A stretch of 64,000 bases of DNA from contig NC_135195.1 in assembly GCF_050948175.1 (NCBI RefSeq), positions 1,977,001-2,041,000 of the forward strand, given 5' to 3'. The translations under genes were made by a program, and so were the position numbers. Origin of the DNA: Xylocopa sonorina. Taxonomy: Eukaryota; Arthropoda; Insecta; Hymenoptera; Apidae. The number at the start of each line of letters is the position of its first letter. The stretch's first letter is position 1. The notes beneath the pieces are model-generated. The model worked only from the letters and a program-made list of their open reading frames with translations, did no database searches and was not told the origin of the DNA. Below are positions 1-12,046 of the stretch, in pieces.

Positions 1-1002
1 CCTTAAAAATTTTCGAGGTCTTCTTTGTTAGACTTCTAGTGAATTCCGAGAATGTCTGAAAATCTGTACAATAAGCTTAAGATTAGGCATGTCGAAGCTA
101 TTACGCTTACGAGCAACTTTTCAAGAGTAAAGAGCAAAAGGAAATGAGCTAGTGAAATTATAGCCTTGGACACACGAGTCTAGAAAACAGTTACAAATTT
201 AAGGATGTATCAGACTGTTTTTGAACTTATATTTTGCATTCCATTATCCGCGAGTTCTCCGCAAACAGCATACTTATGAGAATCGTCTGCGGATATACAC
301 GTACAGACAATTATTTGCCAATCTGGACAATATGTACACAATTTCTTTGGAATATATTTGAAATTTTCGAATCGAAATTAGATACAACCGAAAAGAAATG
401 GAATTTATATGTATGTTTCGGTAAATTAAATATTCATTTAAGTTTATTATGAAACAAATACGAGTTACGTGTGTAATTAATAATAAACTGTGTGGAAGAT
501 ATTAAGCTTAATTGATTCGGGTATTAATTAATTAAAATGCAGGCGGGACACGTTATGCAATGAATTTTGCATGAACCTGCTTATATCAGTATTCGTGTAG
601 TCCCAGACAAGTACAGTTTACATTTACCCGCGGAATTCTATAGCTTGTAAGGTCTACCCTCATTAATTTATTATTTTCTGCGAGATTCGAGCAAACGTTC
701 TATTATGTTTACTACATGGAGATACATATCCTGCTTGTTTCATTTTCCGATTTTAATGAAAACAAAGCCTATTTCCATACATAACAACCTCTGATTTGAA
801 TATACTTATCGTGTTTCATAGGGGGATAAACAATGCGTCAAGTCGACGGATAATGAATATCATCCAAAAGATTGAAAGCAATAATCGTTTTAGCGTCAAA
901 ATGAAATTGTTCCACCATAAAGGAAGAGAAAATGTTCGTGACGAATCGTGACTTTTCAAATAATGCGTTTTAGAAAGTTTATTTTTTGCTTAATTTTTCA
1001 TT
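1..1002. other. AT-rich sequence, no gene seen
   Basis: I see no splice-flanked coding frame, RNA gene or repeat shared with the rest of the window. The composition is AT-rich, with scattered stop codons in all frames. Confidence 0.6.
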
Positions 1003-1252
1003 AATAACCGTATCGTGACATAAACGCGGTATTTCCTCAGGGTCAGTCCAACATGTGCACTTAGACCTTGGGGAAATTCCCTGGACGATGCGAAGTGAAG
1101 GAGTTCGAAGACCGCTATCCTCTTCAAGTAAGGGCACGCTACGAGCGCACAAGAGGGTGTGGACGATACTCTAAGGGCATGTTGATTGGTAATGTGCATA
1201 GTTTTGACAAAAACCAATTAGTATCCGGCCTTTGCACGGTGGAGGGATCAAC
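1003..1252 (+). repeat. Dispersed repeat C, copy 1
   Basis: This block aligns with 17281-17500 and 44050-44318. The shared words, in order, are CCGTATCGTG, a TATTTC block, CATGTGCAC, CAAGAGGGTG, a GATACTC/GGGCAT block, TTGATTGGTAAT, TGCATAGTTT and TGCACGGTGGAGGGA. Divergence is high, roughly a quarter to a third of positions by eye. No terminal inverted repeat, target duplication or protein motif is visible, so the class is unknown. The open frames on both strands here differ between copies and are not maintained. Copy 3 sits inside a DNA transposon, which argues that C is itself mobile. Confidence 0.65.
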
Positions 1253-3300
1253 ACTCACACATCAATGTCTCGACGGCGCGAAAACAAACGATGAATGTTA
1301 GTGTAAAGAGCATCGTGTCGGCTCTGTTTCCATCGATTCGGGAAACCATTAACAATTTATTAATGAGCTGTCCAATATTAACGTTACCAGACGTTACCAG
1401 AGATTCCGTGTGGTAGTTCGCGAAAGAAATTTTAATTTTTTTAATTTATATAATTTATTCTAATTTTCTCCTTCCATTTCAAGAGAATTTAAGTATTTTA
1501 AGTCTCAATGCAAACGAAGGAGCTATGTTTAATTTTTTCGAAATTATTTTTCTCATTTTTATGAGAAATCTTTTTAGTACCGATGAATTACAGATGTGAT
1601 ATTTAAAGAATTGTTAGCCCACAGACATGACAAAATTCATGATTACATGGTGGTATCGCATAATTCAGCCAATCAAACGTTCTAATACTCTTCATTGAAA
1701 CTGTGTCTCTGCGTTTCTGAAATCCTGATCAATATGTATTTTCGGAACAGAAGTCGAATGTCCTATACAAAGGACATATCGACTATCTTTCAACATTAAA
1801 ATCCACTAAATATTATAGAATCATCGAAGAGAATAATCGAACGTCAGAGGAGAAATATCCAGCCAGCTTTTATCTATGAAACACCTCGCAACCAGGCAAT
1901 AAATTACTCTGCGACTAGACGCATTCACACAAACCGGGCTTGCTAATCAGTTGTTCATTGAATCGACGATACTTGATCGATCCTCTCCGGCAAGTAACAA
2001 TGGCTCTTTGAAGGGGTCCTGCATACGTGATGGATGCTCTTCCGGTGCTAGTGTGTACGCAACGCTTGTCTCCCTCCTTGTTTCCAAACACATCGATTCT
2101 GCCCGTTCAATTCATCGATGCTTTCACTTGAAACGGAACCGTCTCGCGTATACTGGGTGTTAACGATCCCCAGAAACTTTAAAGCACCATTCCGCGAATC
2201 GAACTAATTTCTAAAACAGAAACAAAATGACATTTCTATCGCAGTTCTTCATTGTTTTTCTGAAAAATGAACGATTGAACACAACTTCGTTATTATTGAT
2301 TTCATTTCTAATCTTGGAGTATGTAATTGGTGATTAAACTTTCAAATAATTATCACCGAACATTTTGTACTTACTTACGATACAGTCATTTTCTGTGTCC
2401 TTCATTCTATGCATCTTTTTACTATTCTTCTTTGGCTTGCACCAATTTTCATTCTTCAATTCCACACGCTTCAGCAGTCACGACTTCCTTCTACTCTTCC
2501 TACTCTGATCACAAATATCCCATTAAACTTTCAAGAGGACTACCCCCCACCCCACACACACACACACACACTCCAGTAGTATTTACGCACCATTGACTTC
2601 TTTTAAAACGTTGTAATAGTCGTACATACGACGAACGACTGTTTTCTGTAGCCTCCAACTAAGCGATCCGCTATTTCGGCATCTTAATTCCCCCTAGTAA
2701 TAGTAAATTGTAGAACGTAAAGATTTGTTTAAAAGAGAAATAATGGTTTGGGTTTGGATGATAGAAGATACAGTTGTCTTATGTGTTATTATTTATTTTC
2801 ATGTGTTTGCCTTACGAAGACTTTGTACATTTGTGATAATCTTGAAAAATAGCATGTTTCACTGTTTTAATTGTGGAAAACATCAAATCAAATAGAATGT
2901 CAAATATTCTATCTTGAAAAAATAATAAAGTACTTTTTTTCAGTAATAATGAAATACCAAACCAAACTATCAAAATAAATGATAAAAATAAAAAACAATT
3001 CAGAAAGCTTATAAATATACAATTTATCCAATTTATTAGTAGACAAAATAAGCGATGCAAGATACATGCAAATTAATGGAAGACGAAACGAGGAAATTTC
3101 TGGAGAAATCCCATTTTCTCTAAAAGCATACACTCCCGTAAACTGATTAATCTCCTTATCAGTACCCTCGCGAACTACGTTCGAAAGAAGCTCTGAAACG
3201 TAACGCGTCTGAAACGATACGTTAAAGACAATTTCCCGACGTGCCACGAGTGGAGCGTTCCATCAAGCTAAACCGAATTTATTTGGACCGCTTGCTGGTA
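1253..3300. other. AT-rich sequence, no gene seen
   Basis: The stretch holds one short CA microsatellite (listed separately) and otherwise unstructured AT-rich DNA. The minus-strand frame at 2812-3060 is low-complexity, hydrophobic and unsupported by other signals. Confidence 0.5.
2553..2571. repeat. (CA)n microsatellite
   Basis: About nine uninterrupted CA units follow a C-rich tract (CCCCCCACC). It is too short to say more. Confidence 0.9.
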
Positions 3301-3790
3301 AACTGGATGAAGCACCGGCGTTCCTGGTATCCTATAAACCGGGACGGAACAAGGTAATCCTAACGCAAACTGCGTTACCGTAAAATATCAAACGCAACAG
3401 TGACTGGCAGCGACAGCATTAAGTGACACGATGGAACAATGGAGACAAGGAAACTGGCGCGCCAACAGGAATTCCCCACCCACGGGGGTGGCTCGATGGA
3501 GGCGGGGTTAAAGAGAGGGTTCGTTGGAGGCGTTATACTCGATAAGCGAAAATAAGCCACATTCAATTACGGAAATTGCGGAACAACGAGAGATACGACG
3601 GTTTTGTGTTCGCGATGGGTGCATTGTTTGCCCCGTCGGTTGGGCCACGGGAATCGAAGAGTTCGAGAAGTTGAGTCAGTCGCTACGGTGAAACCTGCCG
3701 AGCTTAGACGGGAAAGATGAGAATAATTGCGCGGATCGAATGGCGAGTAATAACTTTTCACTCTTCGAGATGAGACGACGGCGGTGCCGG
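3301..3790. other. GC-rich island, function unknown
   Basis: GC content rises sharply against the AT-rich flanks, and CpG is frequent (for example a GGCGCGCC block near 3455). No coding frame spans the island on either strand. It may be a conserved regulatory element; the window contains no second copy. Confidence 0.4.
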
Positions 3791-4560
3791 TGGATGATTT
3801 AAACTTTGACAGGATTTGCGTTTGCTCTGCGACAGGGATTTCTCATTGAAAATTTCTGTTATTTCTATTGTTCGAAGCTTCTTTGAGGATAAGCGTGTTT
3901 TATTGGCTAATAGTTTTATTACTTTTATCGTTTCTAAAGAGAGAAACTCTGAACGTGATCAAGGAAACACGGTGGACTCGATGTTCTTTGATCTTGTGCA
4001 GTAATCGAATGTTATGCTACTCCGTTTGGCTACCAAAGATCTTTTATTTGAACATTTTTCATTTTCAGGAACATACTTACATATTATTTTAAATTAAATT
4101 GTAATTAATGTCTTGTATGTTTTGTAGAAACAGTGCGATACATTTGTCGTAATCTTGTTTTCGAAATGGTTTTATTAGTTTATACGTTATATAGATTAAC
4201 ACTGTACTAAAGAGGTTCATAAAATCGGTAATTAACACTTTGATATATTATCTTGCTAATGTTATTTATGCTTCTAAATCTGTAATTTCTTTTTTTTTCT
4301 CTGTTTTCATTTATTTTTAAATCATCTACCCTACTTTATTATTTGGAAAAATTTAGTTTAATTCTAATAACGTAGAATTTTTAAATACACGTTGCATTCT
4401 GACGGAAGATGACAATAACGACAATGACGACATCCACCCTATTTTTTGAAATCACCTTTAATTTCTGATTTCCATCAACTTCCCTCTTTAAATTCTCTGA
4501 TGAACAAAGAAACGTCGATGAATACGAAGATCCGTTGACACGCACAGATTGATGTCTATA
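3791..4560. other. AT-rich sequence, no gene seen
   Basis: Nothing recognisable beyond AT-rich DNA and short chance frames. Confidence 0.5.
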
Positions 4561-4940
4561 GGTGGTTCGATAGTCGCGGGCGATAATCACAGTAATGGGA
4601 TTGCCAGCGACGTAGCTCCAGTCGAAAGGTCGTCGTAGCGAAAATTTATTATGCACACCGACCAACGTACGTGCGGACTGGACCGCGTGCGTATACGTCA
4701 GTACCCGGCTACACCCGACTCAATTAATGCCACGCTAATTGGTCCCGTGGTCATTGCAGTCCACCTGGTAATTTCATTTTCTCCGCAGCCTGCTGCAAAT
4801 CATTTTTCTGAGACCGTCTCGCGCGAGCCAACGTCCACTTTTTCATACGGCCACGTCACCTAACCGCGATGTCCTCTCGCTGACGTTGCATTCGTTTCCA
4901 ACAATTCCCTGTAGATTTACATCTGACGTTCTGTGGGATC
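4561..4940. other. GC-rich island
   Basis: This is a compact GC-rich block with many CpG dinucleotides. It contains the 17-mer TCCGCAGCCTGCTGCAA (4782-4798), which occurs again exactly in another GC island at 25192-25208. No frame here carries a recognisable protein motif. Confidence 0.4.
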
Positions 4941-7649
4941 GTAGCGTTGCCCATTAGTTGCAAATAAATAGCAGGTGTCAGAGACTCGGAAATAGTTCGA
5001 TATTCGATTCTGCCGAATATCCTCAACTGATTACAGTTAAGGAAGCTTCGCAGTCATGGCTTTAATATGATTTAACTTTAATTAATCCTCTTTTGTTAGT
5101 TAAGCTAATTACGTTACTGCAGAAAATGTTCGAGTTGTAACAATGTATTTCCAGATTTAATTGCTCGAGATGAATACTTATCCAAACCAGGCAATTGAAA
5201 TTGCTTTTCTGACGTAATATACTTCAATAACTAAATATTAATATTGGATAATAAGTTTGTTAATTGCTTTTAGAATGTAGTTTCTATTAATTTACCTTGA
5301 CTACATAATTAATTTGATCTGAAATCAGATTTTATATAGCAAAGATTTTGAAAATGGAGCTTTAAAATTGGTTATACGTATATGTATTAAAGCATAACAT
5401 AATAAATCTGACATAATTATTTTTAAAAAATTATATTTCAATAGGTGTAAACGACACATACTATCTGTAAGAGTTTTCCAAAATGTAATTAAAATTTCAC
5501 TAATTGTACTAATGTTAAATTAAACTTTACATTACAAAACTTCATGACATTCTCTGGCATAATATAAAATGTGAAAAGCATATTCATGCTCTTGAAATTT
5601 TTATGTGTAACGAAGAGAACAGTGGATGAAATAATACGGAGGAATATGTTCAAAATGGAAGAGAAATAGCTAATAAAGAAAATGGTACGGCTTTAACGTA
5701 AAACTGTCATTCAGTCAGCGGTTCTATACAATTTATGCGATAACCGATAACGCATCATCGATTTTATATCGATGTCGGCGACTCCGAGTGTCTTCTTCAA
5801 AGCAAAATATCTGGAACGTGAAATCGCACTAGTGAATCGCACATGTGCATCCTTTTCGCCAAATAAGAACCTCAAGAATCTTACTTGAAAAAAGATTCAT
5901 TTTAATCATCTTATTCATCAAAAGAACAGACATGACACAAAATTACATGTCGCATTATATATAAGTTAAGACAAATAGTATTGATGCCAATTCGCATTTA
6001 TTCATTAAAAAATGTAAATATGTGGTTTGGAAACAGAACTGTAAGAAATTTATAATTTTTCATTGTTAGTTTCTTTTCGTTTCAGAATAACAATTATCGT
6101 AATTCGCTTGCTATATAAAAAAGAAATTTATTCAATTTAAGTGAATATAATTGTAAATATAATTTTGTTTAATTCTAGTAGATCGTTTCAAATAATAATA
6201 TTCCTATCAGGCCTTTTGAACAATGAAACGACGTTAAACGATTACGAAACTAGAAAAAACTAGGTATTTCCTCACGTGACGTTAAAGTAAAATTGACCGA
6301 GCACGTAATCGAACTTATAACAAGTTTCGTTGTGTGTATCGCAAGAAACATTTCTGCGTTGAACGTTCACCAAGTTTTCTAACAACTTTCCGTGCATTTC
6401 GTACATTGTATAGATTCTCCTAACAACTTTTCCAAATTTATTATTTTCTTGGTAAAAGGTTACGAAAATTTTTCTTCCAGAGTGGTAAGAATAAGAAAGT
6501 ACGAACGTGACGGAAACCATATACCAAATGAAAGAGTCGTAAGAAAGTAGAAAAGTTAGAGAACGATGAATGAAAAGACATTAATACGAAAAGAAAATCA
6601 TCCAACTCGAAGAACAGAATAAAACTGAAAGGAAAGAAAGTAGGGTCGGATGAAAGAAAATGAACGATAACGATATAGAGCTGAGAAATTACAGGAAGGA
6701 TGTACAATGAAGTGAGAAATGTTACGTTCTGCACGATTTGTTCTGTAAAGAAATAAAAATGACATTAACAATTATCTGCGGAGGAAAGAGAATAAAATAC
6801 TGCACTTAAATGGTACGACTTTATTATTTATTATAAATGATCGTAGGGTAATATAATTGTTCTAGCAGAAATAATCTCAACTAAAATATTGCACACAATT
6901 CATTTATGTTAATCACATAAATAAAATAATTAAAAGATATTAATTAAATTAATATCAATGATTTAAAATTGATAAAAAGTTGTTGAATAATAACAATTTT
7001 AAATTATTCCATTTTCGATATTATATGTTAAATAAAATCACAGCAAATGAATTCTGTTTTAACATAGTTTCAATTTCTGTATATAGCATTTGATTGCAAC
7101 AGTTCTCAAAAGAGCGAAGAAATAACTCAACTCGCGCAGAGAGTTTTGGAATGGAAATTTATAACTAGAGAAAAAGTGTAATGAGTGGAACAGAGCGAGC
7201 AATTAAAAATATTTTCATTTCTAAATGGCTGTGTAATCTACTTTCCTTGATAATTAAAAATTAAATTTCCATTGTAACCCATTGTCAGTTACAAAAACCA
7301 AATGCGAAATGAATCTTACTTTTTTAACCACGCAGAGCATAATAAATGCAAAGTAGAAATTTTACAGTTGAGAGCTTGTACAGAATTGATTAATTTATTC
7401 CGCCTACTGTTGCAGTAACTACAACTCTGAATTCAAGTCGATTAAAAACAATTAGCAATACGCAGCAATCATTAAAAATTATACCCAAAGAATAAGCTGT
7501 GCAACGTATCTGAATACAGGAAAAACGTCTGAAAATAGAAATTGTAAAATGTACGACACTCTTCACAACCCTTCGAAATACGAATAGAGACCCAATCATA
7601 TCGAAGAAACACGTCGACAAGGAAACAAAACTCGCATCTCGTCATCGTT
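4941..7649. other. AT-rich sequence, no gene seen
   Basis: Long AT-rich stretch. Around 5756-5774 there is a small perfect hairpin, CATCGAT / ATCGATG with a 5-nt loop. From about 6540 to 6690 the plus strand is strongly purine-rich. Neither feature identifies a gene. Confidence 0.5.
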
Positions 7650-7965
7650 GAATATCCTCGAAATATTTCACGATAGCGCGAACCCTTCCAGCTCGTTACG
7701 TACGCTTCCTCCAGGAAATCGAGTCGAGGCTTGCTCCAGTTGCCCGTATCCATACAGGGTTACGCTCGCCTGGACGTAATCGGAAGAGTCAGAGGTTGGC
7801 ACGCCGCCAAATCGCGTCGAGGTTGCCTTCTTCCAACGTGGCGATATTTCAATTCCCGGCATACTTAACCAGCGTTGCGGCGGCAACGAAAGAAGATGGA
7901 GGCCGGGACGCCGTGTAGACGCGCTCTACTGGTCTCTCGTTCTAGATCTGCGCTGCTCTTGGGAA
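7650..7965. other. GC-rich island with open minus-strand frame
   Basis: The minus strand is open for about 73 codons (7886 down to 7668) with an even amino-acid mix, starting LPPQRWLSMPGIEISPRWKK. I recognise no family. The frame sits entirely inside a GC-rich island, where stop codons are rarer by composition, so length is not evidence. It could be a small exon or non-coding regulatory DNA. Confidence 0.25.
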
Positions 7966-8792
7966 GTTCTCAGTGAGAAAAGGATGATACACGTTACAGA
8001 CTTAGGGGATGCTGGAATTTGGCTACGATGAAAGTAGCCGTTCGAGCTTTTTGTTTCCTTGTTCGGTTTTACGTGGTACACCAATGTGAATAATGGGTTC
8101 AATTCACAAATGAACGCACTGGAACAACTTCCAAATTAATAATAAATTAAATGCAGTTTCAAAGAGGAAATACAGTGGTGTCTTAACTTTTACTGGACGA
8201 GGGGTACTTTTTCAAATTCTAAGGTCAACTTTGTTTTTTGAATAGTCAAGTATATTATTGTTACCATAAATCGAAAAAGTGTTATATTTGACACAGAAAC
8301 GTATAATAGACTTATGTCGATCCGAAACCTAATAATTATACAATGAAGTTCGGGGAATAGGAATAATTTAAATGTAGGAGTTGAATAAAGAACTCAAATT
8401 TTAGCTATTTTCTTACTGTAAAAAGTTTTTAACGAATTACATGTGTTCCCTGGCACACCCATAAACCGTGGCGCCCCCATACATCTTATTACCTAGCCCT
8501 TCATCATGTCACTCCGATCGCACTAATACACTATTTACATCAAGCAATCAATTAGCAAACACCCCTTAATACTACTATATCTGTAAAAGGACGCAGAGGT
8601 GCACGTGATAAGTAGTCGGGCGGGTACCGGACAGAGCCTTACAACCTTTGCTGTGCCGTAAAACAACTTTCTTATTGTTATGTTCCACATTTATATTTGG
8701 TACTCTATGGCTCCTACTATCACCATACGTGGAAGATACAGCACAGTACAATATACTGTATAAAGTATGAAACGAATACTTAATTGTATGAA
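7966..8792. other. Unclassified, possibly transposon-derived
   Basis: The block starting at 8172 (TACAGTGGTGTCTTAAC) resembles a Tc1/mariner-type end next to a TA, but I find no matching inverted end downstream, so this is only a suspicion. A GC-richer patch lies at 8590-8660. No gene is evident. Confidence 0.25.
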
Positions 8793-9022
8793 CTGAAGCG
8801 CGTTGCTTCGGTGTGCTGTGGTATGAAAGAGGAAAGATAGAAGAACGTTTCGTCCTGTTACTGGACTCGTCAGTGGAGCTACCAGCAGATCCTGCCTTAA
8901 ACGCAGGGATGTTAAGGATAGGTCAGGACGTGATATATATGGAAACGGATAGGAAACTGCGTGCTTTCGGGAAACTGTGGGCGTTGCTGTCCCTCTAGCG
9001 GCGAGTGTCAGAGGGCCGTCAC
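8793..9022 (-). mobile_element. Element B copy 1, hammerhead-bearing non-autonomous repeat
   Basis: This short dispersed element is shared with 11878-12046, 17945-18156 (opposite orientation) and 53215-53431. The strand assigned is the one that reads as a ribozyme. On that strand it runs from GTGACGG at its 5' end, through a CTCF-like CCGCTAGAGGG block and an AGTTTCCCGAAAGC block, to the hammerhead at 8905-8844, then about 50 nt of pyrimidine-rich sequence ending near CGCGCTTCAG. It has no open reading frame, no terminal inverted repeats and no clear target duplication. It may be a retrozyme- or SINE-like non-autonomous retroelement; the class is inference. Confidence 0.75.
8844..8905 (-). 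ncRNA. Type III hammerhead ribozyme motif (HHR1)
   Basis: On the minus strand the order is: stem III 5' strand GCGU (8904-8901), cleavage-site U (8900) giving a GUU triplet, stem I starting UAAGGC, the core CUGACGA (8873-8867), stem II GUCC/GGAC perfectly paired around a 7-nt loop, GAA (8851-8849), and stem III 3' strand ACGU. The core is complete: CUGANGA, GAA and UH all match the hammerhead consensus. Cleavage is predicted between 8900 and 8899. Stem I is weakened by two mismatches. Stem III is the open stem, which makes the topology type III. Activity is unproven; the loop II here is shorter than in the other copies. Confidence 0.8.
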
Positions 9023-10740
9023 AGAACGATTACTGAATCATAAATCATATATGGAAATCCTTCTTAAGTACATACTATGTGTCTTGTACTAGGGTGCATC
9101 AGAAAGTATTATGCATTTTTAGTCACATCGTGGCCACTCATCTTTGAATCATACACCAAAGAAGGAAGAAAAAGAATATTTAATATCCAATAATACTTAA
9201 TTGGGAAAGACCTTCTAAATTCATTACGCATGCATCACTTGCTCGTTTCATCTCGATAAACTGGTAGGTTTTAAAGCAAAATCAATATTTTTTGGAACAC
9301 CTTGTCAGGTAAATACTAATCTTGTAGGTAAATACATCTACGTACTCCGTTAAAACAACTTCGCTTCTGTAGCTGTGCTGTAGAAGGTACTCGCTCTTGA
9401 CAAAATCCAGCAGTTAATTCTAGAAGTTCTCTTTATAAACACTTTCACGGAATCGAACAGAGCATCAGGGAATGTAAAGTTCTGAAACTCGCTTGGTGTT
9501 CGAAAAACATTTCGATGACACGAGAACACAGTCTTAAGGAGAACAATATTGTAGAAGTTTGTAGAATTGGTACAAATGCACTTGAACCCGACAGGTTCTC
9601 AAGATCGAATTGTAGCCTTCGGAACTGTTGGGTAAAAGCTCTTGTAGTCGTAAGAACCTGCACACAAGAGATACTCGTTCTTTTAACTTGATTGATATTA
9701 AATTACGCACAATTTTGGCAATACTAATGATATTAATTTTGTTTACGTAAAAAACAGCTAGACGTTAATCTTATTATAAACCAATTTGAGTGTAAGATTC
9801 TGATTCTGCAAAAATATCAAAATAAAATACTGAAACATAGCACAGTTTTTCGAATTAAAAGCATACTGTTTATTTTGCCTTTCTATCGCATGAATAAATA
9901 AGTAAAAGGAACAGAAAGTTTGAGGAAACTTTACTTACTTCGGTCTAATTCTACTCTGATCCATACTAAGTTGTTGCCAATTTTTACTTCTGCACTACTC
10001 TGCCGAAACTTTAACACGAATGATATTTAATGTATACAAAACAACTCATTTCTATATAACATTTTATTACTTTGAAGTTGTTCTCTTCGTGTATTTCAAA
10101 TTTAAAACATGACAGAATGATATAGAGAACATAAAATACACATTTTTGAAAATGAATGCACAGGACTTGACATAATTCTTCAAAATTCTTTAATTGAAGA
10201 GTATTGAAGTCAAGTTGCACGAGTAATGAGGATTTACTAAAGCAATTTCAAATTATTTAAATTGAAGTAGATTAAATGATATGGACACCGCTTACCGTAA
10301 TTAGGGAACGTTTGGCTCAAAATGGTTGCTATCTGAATACAAAATGCTTGTTTGAAATCTACTATACGTCGATAAATGTGTTATTTCTAAATTATTTCAA
10401 AAATAAAATGTTCGTCCATTTGTACTATGTACTGTATATAGAGTAAAGAGCTAAAACATTTGAGCAAAGAATGCGTGTGAATTCATGTGAACGAGGAATG
10501 CTCAGTCACCCTCGGTAAGAATAGAGAAAACAAAGTGTATATTAATATCTACAGAATGCAGGAGAAAACTAAACGGGCTTCTTGATACAAAGCGAGTATT
10601 TACGTCTGAACTACACTCTCACTGCTTCATCATCGTACATCGAATTTCCAAATTGAATTTCCAAATTAATCACTACGTTGCTATTCCAAAAACGAAAGCT
10701 GAACAAAGTAAATGTATCTCGTGAACCGAAGAAAACCCTT
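9023..10740. other. AT-rich sequence, no gene seen
   Basis: Possible weak inverted ends at 9093 (AGGGTGCATCAGAAAGTATT) and 9306 are discussed under rejected items. Otherwise the stretch has no recognisable feature. Confidence 0.45.
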
Positions 10741-11330
10741 CAACAGCAGGAACGGAGGAATAACGATTCGAGCTGAAGGATAATTTAATTCCGTCGGTTC
10801 ATCTCTCGGCCCAAAAATGAATCCCAGAAGCGACGTCAAAGAGCAGATGCTGCGCGACGTGGCTTCAGGGATGCTCCCTCTAACTTACGATAAATTCCCG
10901 CGCAAATTGCTCGCAATTTGCGTAGTCGTTGCGCCCGGCCCGATACATAATTTCAACTTCTGTTAGGAGCTGAAGCGTCCCGCGCAAAATGCATCGCGGT
11001 CAGTTCCGATGGAAGAGCGTAATTTGCGTTTTACCTAAATACGCCAGGCGTACACGGGCGAATTCGACGGCGGCCGCTGCGCGAGAATATCTTCGCCATT
11101 CACGTAGACACGCAGATAGGCCATTAACGGTAAACTGGCCTCTCGCTGCGGACGCAAATTGCTGTCCGCGATGATTACAGACCGAGTTGCCGTTGCTGGA
11201 CCACCTTCGACCACCCACGGAATCGCTATCACAGCGTCTGGTTCGAACACAGTCACTCCAGAGATGTGATTCTCGAGTGAACGACGTCGCGCACCACGTT
11301 ACAGCACCTTGCGTGAAAATCAATGGTAAT
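10741..11330 (-). other. GC-rich island with possible small exon
   Basis: The minus strand is open in one frame from about 11310 to 11035, reading ...GVTVFEPDAVIAIPWVVEGG..., then ...AYLRVYVNGEDILAQRPP... and ending YAWRI before TAG. The residue mix is protein-like. Just past that stop, ATTTAG/GTAAAA (near 11037) looks like a strong 5' splice donor, but in this frame the stop precedes it, so the two signals conflict. Another minus frame (11323-11000) reads through the donor but looks less protein-like. I recognise no family. A conserved non-coding element is an equal possibility. Confidence 0.25.
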
Positions 11331-11877
11331 TAACAGCTTTCCGAGCTGGGGTTCGACGATAAGTGGCTAATTTAACAGTTTCGCATGTGATCCTGTATGA
11401 TGAATTAATATCGCTCGTCTCTGTATATCAAATACAGAAGGTTTGAGCTTGTCGTCTTTGGAGCGAATTGGAAACTGGTGTTAAGACCCATAAAACTTTT
11501 TTTTTCTTTTTTAAACATAGCCTAATGCAAAGAGAGGTTCAGCCAGGTCCCCTAATTCATAAAACGGCAACTGTCAATCCGTCCTTTGGAGATTGTCGAA
11601 TATAACCACATTTGGCAAGCAGCTGTCCGGAGCAGGAATAATATTAGTTAATTATTCTTTACTGCATATACCTACTAAAGGTCTTATTGGTTGCTACGGT
11701 CAAGATTAGGACACGCGGGTAAGTCTCGGTAGCTGCGGGTGACCGATGGTTTGGGGCGGTTACTTTATCAGAATTTCCATTAACCAATAATCTTCGGCAG
11801 CCGCTTCCCTCACCAAATTTCGTAGAATGTCCACTGACGAATCCGCATGTCCTAGCTAGAGAACACACTCACCGGCG

Positions 11878-12046
11878 TTGCTTCGGTTGAAACGAAAGAA
11901 CGTTTCGTCCTGGGCCTGCTAGTGGACTCATCAGTGCGGCTACCTAGCAGGCCCTGCCTTAGACGCTGGGATATTAGGGATGGGTCATCGAGTACTTTCA
12001 GGAAAGTATAAACGGTGCTGTCCCCCTAGTGGCCAGTGCCGCCACT
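11878..12046 (-). mobile_element. Element B copy 2, nested in solo LTR
   Basis: The LTR sequence CACCGGCG is followed directly by TTGCTTCGG, and LTR homology resumes at CTTTATAAG (12047). In the uninterrupted LTR at 33891-33908 only three bases separate these two landmarks. The inserted 169 bp match the other B copies. On the minus strand it reads GCCGGCA-like 5' end, the CTCF-like CCACTAGGGGG block, then the hammerhead. No clean target duplication is visible at the junctions. The insertion is younger than the LTR. Confidence 0.8.
11899..11967 (-). ncRNA. Type III hammerhead ribozyme motif (HHR2)
   Basis: Minus strand: stem III AGCGU (11967-11963) pairs with ACGUU (11903-11899). The cleavage triplet is the canonical GUC (11964-11962). 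Stem I is UAAGGC (11961-11956) with GCCGCA (11940-11935), two mismatches. The core CUGAUGA is at 11934-11928. Stem II is GUCC (11927-11924) with GGAC (11910-11907), fully paired. GAA is at 11906-11904. Loop I (15 nt) contains GGGCCUGCUAG and loop II (13 nt) contains CUAGCAGGCCC, an 11-nt perfect complement that could form a kissing interaction. Cleavage is predicted between 11962 and 11961. This copy has the best core, cleavage site and stems II and III. Confidence 0.85.

Noticed and set aside
4498..4522. CTGATGA followed by GAAACG, like a hammerhead core
   Set aside because: Only a few bases separate the two, so no stem II can form, and there is no stem I or cleavage site.
8172..8200. Tc1-like left end TACAGTGGTGTC
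   Set aside because: No matching inverted end found downstream; left as a suspicion in the region entry.
9093..9306. Possible 214-bp MITE with ends AGGGTGCATCAG and a loosely matching inverted end
   Set aside because: The two ends match at only about two thirds of positions and no target duplication is visible.
9470..9482. miR-1-like GGAATGTAAAG
   Set aside because: Matches only the first 11 bases of the family and the flank does not fold into a precursor.
11832..11855. CTGACGA within the LTR, also present in LTR copy 3
   Set aside because: No GAA with pairing flanks and no cleavage-site stem; not a second ribozyme.
11659..11868. A 69-codon minus frame repeated in all three solo LTRs (also 20397-20137 and 33885-33676)
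   Set aside because: The frame persists because the copies are homologous, but many differences change residues, there is no known domain, and it lies within LTR sequence. No sign of protein-level selection.
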